Shown here in pieces: positions 52,001-63,895 of a stretch of 64,000 nt of DNA. The notes below the pieces were generated by a model that saw only the letters and a program-made list of their open reading frames with translations, was not told where the DNA came from and did no database searches. A program made the translations under genes and the position numbers. Origin of the DNA: Xiphophorus maculatus (lineage: Eukaryota > Chordata > Actinopteri > Cyprinodontiformes > Poeciliidae); NCBI RefSeq assembly GCF_002775205.1, contig NC_036459.1:1-64000 (forward strand). The letters are read 5' to 3'. How positions within the stretch are numbered: the stretch's first letter is position 1; every line of letters starts with the position of its first letter.

Positions 52001-53420
52001 AAGACGACCAGGCAGCAGCTGCAGGACCACAGGAGGTTTGCCTCATTGTGCGGCTTGATATCTTCTCCAGAGTGACAACGATCACATGTGAAGCAGCAGC
52101 AGAGCTCCAGCTAACGAGCCGGGGTTGCCTCATTCATCTGAAAAGAATCTGAGTTCAGTTTTGGGACGATCAACAGCAGGGTCATAATTAAGAGTTAATG
52201 CAGACAGACATCTGAGAGCAGCTTCCACAGACAGCCTCCTGAAACTGGGTCCATACTGGGACAAGGATCCCAGCAGCACATCGACAACAGAGCAAGGCGT
52301 TCTCATGGTGTTGGACTTCATTCATTTCTGGCTCTGTGCTCCACCAGGCCCGTTTACCAGTTTCAGGACCCAACCAGAACCCCTCAGTGTAAATTCCCTT
52401 GAGAAGTAATGAGATTGGTTATATAGAAACAGGCTTTAATGCCGAAAAATGATCAAATCTTACATGCTATAAATCTCATCCAAATGGATCAGAACCAGAG
52501 TTACATTCCCCATCCAGCACCGGGCCACTGAGCTCAGCTGATGGACGGAAGACTGGAGAGTTTAGCTTTTTATTCTTCTCTGCAGTCTGTTCCCTCCCTA
52601 AAGGCCAGTTTAGTCAGTTTCAGTCTGTTTATGTGTGACCCCCAGCAGTCACACATAAGCATGGTTATGTGAGCTGAAACGTGTGTGTGTAAGCAGATAA
52701 AAGAGGCTAAAAGTGATACAGGAAAAGACAGAATCCATAACAATGGTCCAGTCAAAGTCCAGGTCTTAAAGACCTGAAGATGACCTGGGATGAACCTTAG
52801 ATGTCAGCATCAGCTTGTTTAAAAGCCTTTCAGACGCCCAGCCAGGTTCAGGGAGCAGACTGGAGTCAGTGGACCTGGCCTGGGTGAAGCATGGAGATCT
52901 GACCTGTCAGAATAACAGATTCAGAGCCAGACACGTGTATTTAAACCCACTGATGATACTTTGTTTCTCTGTGTGTTAGTTGACCACAATGCCTCCCAAA
53001 ATGGGACAGAACAGTTTCTCCCTGAGAATGACAACAGGACACCAACTGATCTTCAGTTGAGCTGTAGCTTCTGTAAAAATAGAAACTGTTGGAGCTCCTT
53101 GGTGTGGAACCAGCTTCACACCAAGGAGCATAAAATTCACATCTTCCTCTGAAGCTGCATCAAGTGCCTGCAGTTTTGCTCCTCTGTGACTGATGCCAGA
53201 CTGTCTTTGTGTTTCAGGCGTGTTCCTGGCCTGCTGGACGCCCTTCTTCACCGTCCATGTCACCAAGGTGTTATGCCGTTCCTGTAACATCGGCCCCACT
53301 CTTATTTCTGTGGTCACATGGCTAGGTTATGTCAACAGTGCTGTTAACCCAATAATCTACACGATCTTCAATGCAGAGTTCAGGAACGTCTTTCACAGGC
53401 TGCTCTGCTGCCGGACGTGA
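49043..53420 (+). CDS. drd4: Dopamine receptor D4-type GPCR, four coding exons
   Basis: Exons 49043-49282, 49364-49476, 51028-51692 and 53218-53420 join in phase to 406 residues. Rhodopsin-class landmarks: TM1 GNVLV; TM2 [15 protein letters not shown]; Asp100 in TM3 (amine anchor, [10 protein letters not shown]) with Cys93 and Cys170 for the extracellular disulfide; D117-R118-Y119; TM5 Ser181, Ser182 and Ser185 (catechol contacts) in [14 protein letters not shown]; a long third intracellular loop (about 205-333); RERKAM; TM6 CWTPFF (345-350); TM7 NPIIY (383-387); a Cys pair near the C-terminus for palmitoylation. TM3, TM6 and C-terminal NAEFRNVF match human D4 best. D4 signals through Gi to lower cAMP in neurons. 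The human third-loop proline-rich VNTR is absent. An upstream ATG at 49006 opens only 7 codons and is out of frame. The first introns sit where D2-family introns lie. Which teleost paralogue this is cannot be told. Confidence 0.95.
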
Positions 53421-53759
53421 CGCTTTAAGCGTCGACTATGAACTCAAACGTTCCCCAGAACATCCAGAAGTCGCCTGCTTGGAGTCTGAATCCTCTGAAG
53501 TCAAACAGTCTCTTCTTTTAGAGTATTAGTGTGTTTCTTAGAGCGGCCCAGAGGATGAGATATTGGACAGACGTTTCTAGGTATCTGAGTGGTTCCATGT
53601 TTTAACGCTGTTCCAGATCAGGGTGGACATCTTTTTGCTGCAGACAAACAGAAATCTGAATGTTTGATGAAGGTTTTGTAACTTGCACCTGCTGAATCTG
53701 TGAAATGGGCATGATGGGATGTAACTGAAACTGATGTTCTCCTTCTGGACAACTAAAAC

Positions 53760-53765
53760 AATAAA
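53760..53765 (+). terminator. drd4: Likely drd4 polyadenylation signal
   Basis: AATAAA lies 340 bases after the stop codon, the first canonical signal downstream on the plus strand. Confidence 0.4.
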
Positions 53766-53863
53766 GAAGTGAAGAACAAAACTAACTACAGCTAAATGTC
53801 TTCTGGGTTTGGAGGCCAGTTGGCTCCATCCTAAAGCAAACCAACACAGAGGATTGAAGAAGG

Positions 53864-53896
53864 CCTGGTTATATCTGTTGTTCAGATATAACCAGG
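53864..53896. repeat. Perfect 14-bp hairpin with 5-nt loop
   Basis: cctggttatatctg (53864-53877), loop ttgtt, cagatataaccagg (53883-53896). A second gttgttcaggtaaagta unit follows directly, a small local duplication. It lies 3' of drd4. Confidence 0.75.
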
Positions 53897-54969
53897 TAAA
53901 GGTAAAGTACCTGTTGTTCAGGTAAAGTAAAACTTCCTGTCTGGTCCAAAGACTCTTCTTTAAGAGTCCTCTTTGCCTGTCCTCATCTCGACTTAGGGCA
54001 GGACCAGAGTCAGACACAACAGCAGGTGTGAAAATCATGTTTTGCAAAGAGAAGTTCTGTTGCTGGTTCTGGATAAGCCTGTTTCCTCTGTGCTGCTCTG
54101 GAGCACAAGGCTTTCTGTTGAGATGAATCACATTCCAGGCCTGGAATCCGTTTCAGTCCCTCCATGATCCACTGTGGAATAACACGTCTTGGGGGCAGAA
54201 CATCCCAAACCCACTCCTTTGTCCTGAGTCACGAGCCGCGAAGCGCCTGGAACGGATCTGAGGTCAGCAGAACCTGAGACTTCGTCCTGAGAGGCGGATT
54301 AAAGGTCAGAGCAGCAGGACAAAGACTCAGCTGAGACAGCAAAATGTCATCTGGACAAGTTAACCTTTAACTGTATGAGGAGGCAGAACCTGTTGACAGA
54401 ACCACAACCAGAACCTCTTTCTGCTTCAGAGTCGAAAGGTTTCAAAATCAGCATCTGGGATCCGAGTCGCTCCTGGTTCAGTGGGTCCACCTGTGGTTCT
54501 GGAAACCAACTGGCTGTGGAGGTCCAGAGGTCTCCAGGGCCCTGGTTCCTAGGATCTAGGCAGGCGGCTGAAATGTCTTACTGCAGGGCTTTTCAATGTG
54601 TGGGGGATGCCCCCAGGGGCAACAGGGCTCTTTGTAGGGAAAAAAACTATGAGCGTTTACCCAATTTCACCAAGACTATGCTGGACACTAAATGTGCAGG
54701 TTTTTAGTATCTAAAGCTACAGTGAGTGAGGAAGCAGAGTCTGGGCCAAGCAAAAATGAAAACAAGGAAGTATAACCAGAAATATTTACAGAAAATCTTT
54801 GGGGACCCCCTGATAATCTTAAATATTTTCATTTGCAAATCTTTGGGTGTTCGGATCAGCTATTTCAATTTGATATATCAAATAACTGATGGGCACAGTG
54901 GTATTTCAGTATTCACATGAGGGTTAGTGGACTAACAGAAAATGTGCCATATCATTTAAACAAAATTTG

Positions 54970-56160
54970 ATAGGGTGCAGAAATGTAGGCACCCTTGTTA
55001 TGTTGTTGATTTTAATGTTTTATCTACTTATCACTCATTTATTGGAACAAAAATTGGTTTGGAAAGCTCATTAAGATTTGAACTTCATAGACAGGTGTAT
55101 ACAATCATGAGAAAAAGTACTTAGGGTGGCCAGTTGTTCTCCTCTTTGCATCTCCTGTGAAGACTGGCAACATGGTGACCTCAAAACAAATGTCACATGA
55201 CCTGAAAACAAAGATCAACACTATGATTTAGAGGAAGGATGCAAAATGTAATTGCTGTCAGTTTCCACTGTAAGGATTAAGACCACAGGCACTGTTCTAG
55301 TTAAGCTCAGATGTGGCAGGTCAAGAAAAATATCAGAGGCAGAGAAGAAGAATGGTAAGAACAGGCCACAGACATACGACCTCATCTTGCTGCAGATGGT
55401 GTCACTGTGCATCGTTCATCAATTCAGTGCATTTTGAACAAGAAGAGGCTGCGAGGGAGAGTGATGTGGCAGAAGCCTTTTCTGCAAGCACGCCACAACC
55501 AAGCCAGCTACATTTTGGGATAAGGTGCTACAGACTGATGCATGGCGCCAGAAACACAGCATTCCAAAAATACTTGCTGCCCACTGTAAAATTAGGTGGA
55601 GCTCCCATCATGCTTTGGAGCTGTGTAATCAATGCCAGAACTGGGAATCGTGTTAAAGTTGAGTCACATGAATTCCACTCAATACCAGCAGATTATTGAG
55701 AATAATGTTCAACAATCAGTTACAAAGTTATGCTGGTGATGGATATTTTAACCAGACAATGATCCAAATCCACTCAGGCATTCATGCAGAGGAACAAAAA
55801 CTGTTGTGCAGAGGCCATCCCAGACAGAATATCATCTCCATCTGTGGGATGATTTGAAGCGGGCTGTCCATGCTGGGCGGCATTCAAACCCAACTGAAGT
55901 GAAATTTAGTAAGGAGGAATGGTCCAAAGTGAACAGGAAGAATCTAGAGAAGATTCTTCCTTTCGCAAAGGAGCGTCTACTAAATATTAATGTGATTTTT
56001 CTGTTGAGGTACCCCTCAAATCTTTTCTTCATGCTTGTTGCACATTTTCTATTGAATCCAATAAACTTCATTGTCCTGGTGGAATATAACTGAAATAGCT
56101 GACCCAAACACTTTTGAAAATGAAAATATTAAAGACTTTAAAGTATTACTTTTTCATAAG
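54970..56160 (+). mobile_element. Tc1-like DNA transposon, decayed transposase
   Basis: Across frames the plus strand shows a helix-turn-helix-like start near 55330, then LGGAPIMLWSCV (from HGGGSIMLWGCF) near 55595, PDNDPNPLRHS (from QDNDPKHTA) near 55755 and LWDDLKRAVHAG followed by HSNPTE further on. Frameshifts and stops inactivate it. Termini near 54972 and 56110 are only suggested. No intact transposase can be made from it. Confidence 0.7.
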
Positions 56161-56529
56161 ACTGTAAATTCAGGCTAATCAGCAGAAGCAGGAGAACCCC
56201 CATAGGCCTGTTGGGCCGCTGTAGTCCAATCAGAGCAGGCCGCCTTCATGTGACCAGAACCAGCCAACCAGTGTAGCAGCAGAACTTGGTGGAGTTTTTC
56301 CTTCCACCAACATCCAATAATCAAACCCACATAGTTTTTGGGATTTCACTTCCAGAATGAGTTTAATTACGTAGTGAAAGAGTCGAGCTGAGCTGATAAT
56401 CAGCTGACAGCGAGGCGCTGCAGCAGCAGGTGGAACTAACAGGCTCCTGCTGCCCTACTTATCCTGCTTACTAATGCTGCATAAGCTCTCTAATGCTGCC
56501 TCACACACTCTCTGACACACACACACTTC

Positions 56530-56652
56530 TGTGACACAGCTAGCTCCTTCCAGCTCTGGAGCCGAAGCATGAAGACATGAATCTGTGACAAATCAGGTCC
56601 GCAGCCAGCGAGGCCGAGACAGCGGCCAACCGTAGGCCAGCCGGACGGAGAG
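56530..56652 (+). promoter_or_regulatory. Candidate noncoding first exon of cdhr5
   Basis: A G+C-richer stretch (gccagcgaggccgagacagc) ends at ggagag before a consensus donor gtgagaatt. The next plus-strand acceptor, tttgtaaacag near 59493, sits 13 bases before the cdhr5 ATG. Linkage is inferred only; the ATGs within it open very short frames. Confidence 0.25.
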
Positions 56653-57219
56653 GTGAGAATTTTACTTTATGGCCATGTGAGGCTTTACTGGACTGGTACT
56701 GGTTCCTGCTGGTTCAGCCAGTACATGCTGATTCTGGTTCTACCAGCTCATTCAGCACTGAACCTACTGGGTTCATGTTCTACTGCAGCCATTTGGAACC
56801 TATTTTCTCTCCATTTGACTCTAAATCAGCTGAACTAAATTATTTATGCTAAATGTCAAAATAATGAGAAAAGTTTGTTTTATTTTCAACAGTCACTAAA
56901 AACCTCCAATATTGCATAATCACGTGTCTGTTACTGTTTTATCTTCATTGAAGTTCATCTCTTGCTTATCAAGAACCAAAGACGAAAATGATTCTCCATC
57001 TATTATTGTTCCATTAATTTAGTGAACAGCTTCATATCTAATAGTCCACAATAAAGCAGCTGAGGATTTCATTCTAATTTCTACAATATATGTGTAATTT
57101 GGTCAGTGTCTAGAATCTTAAATTATGAATCTGTGATTTCCGCTCCTGCTGGGCTTTAAGTAGGCCAGTGATGTGACACAGAGGTCTAGGTCCAGGCTGG
57201 ACTGAAGTCGATTCCCTGG

Positions 57220-57460
57220 GTGACAACAGAGACAGTCAAAGGGTGGCATCACCATGACGACCATGACAAAACTGCCTGCATCTGCTTCCTGTCCTACCAT
57301 CACAAACATAAGCTCCCTGGGACAGGAACAGATGTCATCAGATCAGTAAGTGACCCTCCTGGCGGGTCAGCAGGTCCCCTCATGTCCTCTGGCAGGTTTG
57401 GTGGAGGACGTATGATGCTGTGGGCCTGTTTCTCTGAGAGCACGGATTTAAAATACCAGA
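57220..57460 (+). mobile_element. Tc1-like transposase relic
   Basis: FGGGRMMLWACFSES at 57399-57443 is the Tc1-family HGGGSVMLWGCF block in decayed form, preceded by a weak similarity region. No termini seen. Confidence 0.55.
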
Positions 57461-58136
57461 TTTAAAATAAAACTCTGGTTTTTCAGCCAGAAAACAAAAA
57501 TGTGGACTATACATAGGTCAAAGGTCATAAATAGAGAAGTGGTTCAGCAGACACTAAAGGGACCTGAACCGCAGTCCAGAGTCCAAGACATCCGTTTAAT
57601 TTCAGGCTGTTCAATAGATCTGAAGTTCCATGGAGGGAACAATTCCCAACACGAACCTGCAGCAGCTGCCTCGGCCCTGGAGCCAGGCAGCAGCAGCTGA
57701 CATGGACTCACCAACCTGACTCACCTGGAGTACAAGCAGAGGTTGCTGATGACCAGATGTGGCCTGAAGGGGTGGACAGACGGGACCAGGTGCTGCTATG
57801 TTCCCCAGTATGAACTGGGAGCAGAACGTCTCCAGCAGGACGAACCAGCGGCCGCTGCTGGTGATCAGGTCCGTCCTTCAGGATGGACAGGAGTTAAAGG
57901 ACTAAACAGCTGTTTGTATCAGTGGAGTGAAAACAGGGACAATCACTCTGCCTCACCCTGGACAGTTAAAGCAGGAGACGCTTAGCTGGTTCTACTGGTT
58001 CCTGCTGGTCCTGAAGGGACTTTAACTTCTGGAATGTGAAGCAGCTCCTGCAATGAAGGACTTAGTGGAGAGAAATCCTTTCTAAGGAATGGGGTTAGCT
58101 GAAAGCTGTGAGTGAACTCTCCTTTGTGGTCAGTGA

Positions 58137-58355
58137 ATGCCTCGCTGCTGCAGCAGACGGAACCGAGCAGCAGAGGTTCTGCAGCGCATGCTGAAGCTCA
58201 CGGCTTGTGATGAAGACGAGCAGAGCGCCCCGACTCGTCTCCAGTTTACTCACGTTCTCATTAACGAGCGTGACTCAGGCAGCTTTGACCTCCTGCCGTC
58301 CCCACCGGACACCGCTGACCCGCTGAAACACAGCAGATCTGAACATGCAGGATAA
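58137..58355 (+). CDS. Unassigned ORF, 72 codons
   Basis: MPRCCSRRNRAAEVLQRMLK ... with an acidic middle (ACDEDEQ) and a Pro/Ser end. Base composition looks more coding-like than its flanks, but a TGA immediately precedes the ATG, I find no supporting neighbours and I do not recognise the protein. It may be chance or an exon of an unknown transcript between drd4 and cdhr5. Confidence 0.15.
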   Translation: MPRCCSRRNRAAEVLQRMLKLTACDEDEQSAPTRLQFTHVLINERDSGSFDLLPSPPDTADPLKHSRSEHAG

Positions 58356-58389
58356 TCCTGGAGAAGAAAAACATTCTGTCAAGCTGAGG

Positions 58390-58500
58390 TCTGGACTTTG
58401 ACTATTCCATTCTGCTGTAGATCACACTTCTATTGATGACCCGGTTTGGACCAAGCTTCAGAGGTTGGACAGATGGACTCACATCGACTCGAGGATTCTG
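58390..58500. repeat. Second copy of the repeat at 48600-48800
   Basis: Shares ggactttgacta, ttgatgacccggtttggacc and atggactcacatcgact with the first copy. Confidence 0.5.
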
Positions 58501-58929
58501 GTCAGAAGGTTTGTCCTTCCTCCAGAAGCAGGTTGGCTAACCTCAGTCCGGCAGCCATCTTGTTTCTAGAGAGATGAGGCTTGTTCAGGGTCGTGACCAG
58601 TAGTGGTCTTGTTCTCTCTACAGGATGAGACCTGTTCCTGTCATTTCTCTGACCTCTGCTCCTGCTCTGACCTTGGGATGAATCTGCTGGACACCTAAGA
58701 TGTTTTCCTGTTGGGAATAATCTTGGGACTCCAAATAGTGTGGAGATTACCTTTGACCCTTCCTGGGTTTATAAGAAGTGTCATGGCTGTCTTAAGGCGT
58801 GCATATCTTAGATCATCATTTTAACACCATAAATAAAGTCAGGAATGAACCTTAATCCAGAATAGGATTTTTTATGTTCCAGAGAACAACTTGCTCCTTT
58901 TCTAGAGCTGCTGATACAGACGATGATCT

Positions 58930-59060
58930 GTTGATGTAAAGGTCATTTTATTTATATAGCACATTTTCAGCAACAAGGCAATACAAAGTGCTTTACAGGA
59001 TTTAAAAGGAAATACAAGCAAAGGAAAGACTTGCATCTCTGTCCACACAATCCAAACAGT
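58930..59060. repeat. Interspersed repeat (TATATAGCACATTTTCAGCAACAA type), copy 1
   Basis: The block atatagcacattttcagcaa caaggcaatacaaagtgctttac recurs at 62725-62800 with few changes. The form (tatagcac... aagtgctttaca) is typical of a widespread fish short repeat. Confidence 0.65.
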
Positions 59061-59506
59061 CTGAGTGTTCGCTAGTTCAGCCAAGTCCGTCACAAATTTG
59101 TAGATAAGTCAGGTATCCGCAAGCTCCAAACAGCAGAAATCCGGTTATAATGAATAAATCAAGGGTGAATCCCGCCGGGTGTGTCCCGGCAGGACAAGAG
59201 GGCTCTCCTGCGCCCAGTCTTCTCATCGAGAAAATTTGATCAATTGCATTGAGAGACCGGTTGACCAGACCCTAATTTGTAGATTTGGAGGATGTGCAAG
59301 TCCTCTATATTTTTTTCTATGAAAAAATATAGAAAAAGACAAAAACAGAGCAAGCAGGGCAGGGATGGAGCAGAGGAAAAAAGCGTCCGCCTTCACTCAG
59401 AGCAAGAGAGTAAAAAAAAAAAGTGTGTTTTAGAGTCGAGCTTCATCTGCTGGAACCCAGATATTCTGATCCAATGGCTTCTTTTGTAAACAGGTAAAGG
59501 AAGAAA

Positions 59507-62500
59507 ATGTCAAGGATGTTCTGTCTGCTGCTGTGGCAGCTTGTTCTCAGAGTTTCCTGCTATGTTGCTACAGGTAAGAACATTTACTACATCGTTAGTC
59601 ATGGGTGTTGCTTCAGTACATCAACTGCTGGTTCTATTTGGTCCTTAGCTAGTCTGTGTACGGCTGGCTCCAACATCTTTGCGTCTGTCAGGGAGAACAG
59701 TCCAGCGGGTCAGTTCATCTCACACATCAGCATCAGATCTGACCCAAGAGCCAACACCGTGCGTCTGTGCCTGACCGGACCGAATGCCAACTGGTTCTAC
59801 TTAGAAGGTCGAACCATCAGACTCAACTCGTCTGCATCCAGAGTCCTGGACCGAGAGGTACGGCTCAGACGCCCCTAAAACACCGTCCAGCATGTCTGAT
59901 TAACCAAAGCGTCTTTGTTTCTCAGGTTCTGGGTCCGTTTCTGATCGCCGAGCTCACCTGTTATGAGGACGATATCAAACAAGTAAGTTCAGAGAACACA
60001 ACAAGAATACACACACCAGTCAGTCCAGTAAGGCAATGTAAACTGGTTTCAGAGCCACTACAGGATTCTGGTGGAGATTCTGAATGAAAATGACAACAAA
60101 CCAAAGTTCCTGGAGGGGACCATCCAACCGTTCATCATCAGCGAGGTGAAAAATCTCAACAAATGGATTTCAGGAGAACCTGTATGATCCGACAGATTGT
60201 CCTGTCCAGGAACCACTTACATGTCACTCCTTCATTCTTCTGCAGGTTGCAGCAGTAAACTCTGTGGTTTTCACTGTGAAGGCTGTCGACTCAGATGGAG
60301 ATATGATCAGCTACATCATCGACCAATCCTCGGTAGGATCCCCATCTACTTCTGGCCCATTCAGCATCAAAGTTTCAGGATTCATTCTGCAAAGCAAACC
60401 TTTGTCAGGAAAGTTGCATCACCTGTTGTCTGTTACCTGCAGGAAGATGCATGGTTCTTCAGAATCGACTTGCCCAACAGTGGGAAAGTGGTGCTGAGCA
60501 AACCTCTGGACTATGAAAGCAGAACTCGGCTACAGATCATCATGTGGGCCCAGGTGAAATTTCAGTTGTAAACAGGTCTAGGAAGAGTCCAACGTTACAA
60601 ATTGCACTACATGAAGAAGAAATTCAGATGATTTGACGTCATTATAGTCAAAGTGTCAATGTGTAGTCAATATGATGATGAGAGTCCATGGGCGGTTCTG
60701 TTTGAAGGAATCAAACACTGAGGAGAAGTTCAACATCTCCACTGTCCTCACCATCAACATTGAGGATGTTGACGACCAGTATCCTCACTTCCTGCCCTGC
60801 ACACCTGTGTCCCCAGGAGTCCCGATCTGCATGAACCCAATCTACACAGCCAACATCACACGAAAACACCAGGTAAACAGCAGCAACAGGTGCAGCCAAA
60901 ACACCGGTTCTGGTAAAGGAATGACTGTTGGTCTATGAAGACCAGAACAGAACCCGGCCGTTTTATTGATTGGGATGTGATGTTTAAACCAAAGCACCGA
61001 CAGAGGAGAGAAAGATCCGGTGATGTCCCCTATCAAGGTTTCCGAGGAGGAGAACCAGAACTCCCTGCAGATTAGGGCCCACCAGGAGGTTCTGGAGAGG
61101 AAAGGAAGGCCTCAGTTTTAGCCTTGCAACATGATTGGACAAACCAGATATTGTCAGGTAGACAGATGGGTGGGGTTGTTTTACAGCAGACACCATTTTA
61201 AACATTTGTTTTCTTTGAGCACATTTGGAGCCTAAAGAGGAGAACCTGTGTGACGGAAAGATCACAGGCGGAAATTTTATTTTGGTTTAGCTGCCAACAC
61301 AGCCTGAGCTTCCAGGTGTGCCAATTTCCCCTTTCAGGACTCGGTTCTGGAGTTTTCTCCTGGTCCAATCAGAGCCAGGGATGGCGATCGAGGCATCAAC
61401 GCTCCTCTCATGTATACGATCCTGTCAGGTGAGCAGAAGTCTGCGTTATTATCTCAACATGACAGCTCTGAAAAGCTGACCAGCAGTGACCAAGTGTGTT
61501 TTGGAGCCCACAGGTGACAATCATGACAGGTTTGTGATGGACAACAGGACAGGTGAGATCAGGCTAACCAGAGCTGTAGACGAGCGTCAGCCAGGAGCAA
61601 ACTTCACGCTCATCGTCATGGTAACAGCAGCACTTCCTTCACTTTCTGTTCCAGTCTCCCTATCGTGTTTCTGATCAGGCCGTTTCCGCTGCTGTCCAGG
61701 TGTGTCAGGTAGAGGACCGGTTAAAGTACAGCGTGGCCACAGTTGTGGTCAGGGTTCTCAGTGAGAACTCCTTCCCGCCAGTCTTTAACACAACCACCTT
61801 CAAAGGCTTCATCATCCAGAGCTCAAGCCCCGCCTCCATCGTTTCCACCTATGGGAACCAGGTGTTGCAGGTCCAGGTATCTGACCAGGATTTCTCTGAT
61901 GTAAGAAAGCATATAGGCCCTCCTGTACTCTCACCTGAGTCCCACCTGTCCACTCATCACTGCTGTCCAAAAGCAGGGAGTGAACCCAAACATCCGGTTC
62001 TTCCTCCATCCGCCATCCCAACTGTACCAGGTGACCCAGGAGGGGGTTCTGATCGCCCGGACGGACCAGCTGAGGGCCTTTGACAGACACATTCTGCAGG
62101 CGAGTTCGATCACACCTGAACTGATGTTAGAAAACCCAGTGAGGTGTGATGTTTGGTCCATCTCCTGGTTCTCATGTGGAGGCAGAAAGTCAAACAGCAG
62201 AAGCAGCAGGAGACTAAAAGCTTCCCAGCGTGAATCCACTCCAGCTCCACCTGCAGGACAATCAGCACACTTTTATCTCTGGAGGAGAGTCAGTCACATG
62301 GGCTGCAGGTTGAAAACATCACAGAACACTGCAGAGAACTGCACAACGTCTCCCAGTCCGTCCTCGGGTTCTGGAGGAAACCGACCCGATCAGAACCAAA
62401 GTTCTGTGGAGGGAAAACCTCTCCGTGGAGGAATGTTTCTGCAGTTACAGCTCAGAAAACTAAGGGAGCCCCTGTGGAGAAACTCAGAACCCAAACCAGA

Positions 62501-63891
62501 TCCTGGTTCTGACCAGAACCAGAACCGGGTCGGTATATTTGTCTGACATGGATTCAAACTCTGATAACTTCATTGACTACCGTTGACAGGCGGATAAACG
62601 CTCCGTTGGTCGAACAGAACCAGGATCTGGTTCCACCTGATCAGAACCAGCACAGCATCTAAACAGGTTAACAAGCTGAATTATGGATCTTTGTCAGAAC
62701 CACTCCAATCAATCAATCAATCAAATTTTATGTGTATAGCACATTTCAGCAGCAAGGCATTTCAAAGTGCTTTACATCATTACAAACACAGAAACACAAA
62801 GCAAGATAGAATCAACAATCAGAACCTTTTGGCTCGACCCATTTCCCTCCAGGTTTATAAATCAGTTTTTATCTGAGTTGCTCCTGAAACGTTACAATAA
62901 TAATGAAGGAAACCTGATAGAGACGAGGCAGCAGCTGGTCTCTCTGCTGCTCAGCTCTGCCTGAAATATTCTGAACCGTGTTGTTGGACTGGCAACTTTT
63001 TCCACAAGCTTTAGATAAAGGAATCTGATCAAATTTCACTTTCTTCTGATACAAAACTGTCAAGTTCTCTTCTCTTTCCTTTGAGCTCCTCTACTAAACG
63101 GTGCTGAATCGAACCACGCTCCTCGCCTCGACCTGCTGAGCTTTTAGTTTCTCTGTTCTGGAGCTCACACGTTCTCACACGGTTAATGCTCTGAATGTTG
63201 ACTTTCAGGTTGTTGCCAGGGATGAAGAATCGGGAGAAGAAGCTTCAGCTTCAGTGGACATTGAAGTCCTGCAACGAGGACAGGCAGGTGAGAACAGTCT
63301 GGGAGCCTGCCGGTGCGCTTACTCACTGGCGTTCTGGTGCAACTTGTTCTGTTGGTGTCTCATGGTGCGTTTACTGACACGTTCCTTCTGTTCCAGTGCC
63401 TCATGGTGCGTTCACAGAGCAACAGCTATTTGGGGATGTGGACAGCAGGTTGGCAGGAGGAATCGCAGCGCTGATTCTGCTGACATTTCTGTCAGCCTTC
63501 CTGTTTCTGCTGCTTCGATTCGTGCGAAGGCGCCGGCCGCAGGAAGCTGATGTCCTGCCAGCCACCACAACCTTACAGCACCATAAGGTGAAGATCAAAT
63601 AACCGAGTTCTACTGAATTCACTGAGATATTTTTGTTTCGAAGAGCTATGGGAACAAAGCTGGTTGTCCTGACAGCAAAGAGCTGTGGAAAAGCGGCTGC
63701 AGCGTCAGGGAGCAGAAGACGACACATTTCTTGAAGAGGAAGTGAAACCAGACGAAGCTGACAGTCCAAACTTCACACCAGATGTTTACATGATGGTGGT
63801 AAATGGGAAATGGCCGGTAATTGTAAAGCACTTTGTCAAGTCCAGAGGACTCCAAAGCGCTTCACACTACAGTCAGTCATTCACTATCTGA
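59507..63891 (+). CDS. cdhr5: CDHR5-like cadherin-related protein (tail may continue past the window)
   Basis: Exons: 59507-59573, 59649-59857, 59926-59982, 60053-60145, 60246-60332, 60443-60553, 60708-60872, 61338-61428, 61514-61620, 61700-61900, 61977-62099, 63209-63287, 63397-63587, 63676-63891. All phases fit; about 598 residues if the last exon is read to its stop. A signal peptide (MSRMFCLLLWQLVLRVSCYV) is followed by about four cadherin repeats with calcium motifs: NENDNKP after repeat 1, AVDSDGD, ARDGDRGIN, VSDQDFSD. PHFLPC and PGPIRARDGDRGINAPLMYT match human CDHR5. A TM segment (GGIAALILLTFLSAFLFLLL) is followed by RFVRRRR. CDHR5 (mu-protocadherin) joins CDHR2 in the links between enterocyte microvilli. 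The mucin-like repeats of human CDHR5 are missing. DRD4 is also the close neighbour of CDHR5 in human, which supports both calls. Confidence 0.88.
62701..62830. repeat. Interspersed repeat, copy 2, in a cdhr5 intron
   Basis: Begins with (CAAT)n then tatagcacatttcagcagca aggcatttcaaagtgcttta; same family as 58930-59060. Confidence 0.7.
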
Positions 63892-63895
63892 TGGT
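63800..63895. repeat. Repeat-like sequence at the end of the cdhr5 tail ORF
   Basis: aaagcactttgtcaagtcc followed by actccaaagcgcttcacac and tcagtcattcac resembles a common fish short repeat (aagcgctttacac... cattcac). It overlaps the last codons of the tail ORF (KHFVKSRGLQSASHYS), so these may not be the true C-terminus. Confidence 0.4.

Noticed and set aside
55313..56093. Possible active transposase gene
   Set aside because: Catalytic blocks lie in different frames with stops between them; a relic.
58137..58355. Secretin (SCT) gene expected between DRD4 and CDHR5 in human order
   Set aside because: The ORF here shows no HSDGTFTSE-type peptide and no processing sites of a secretin precursor.
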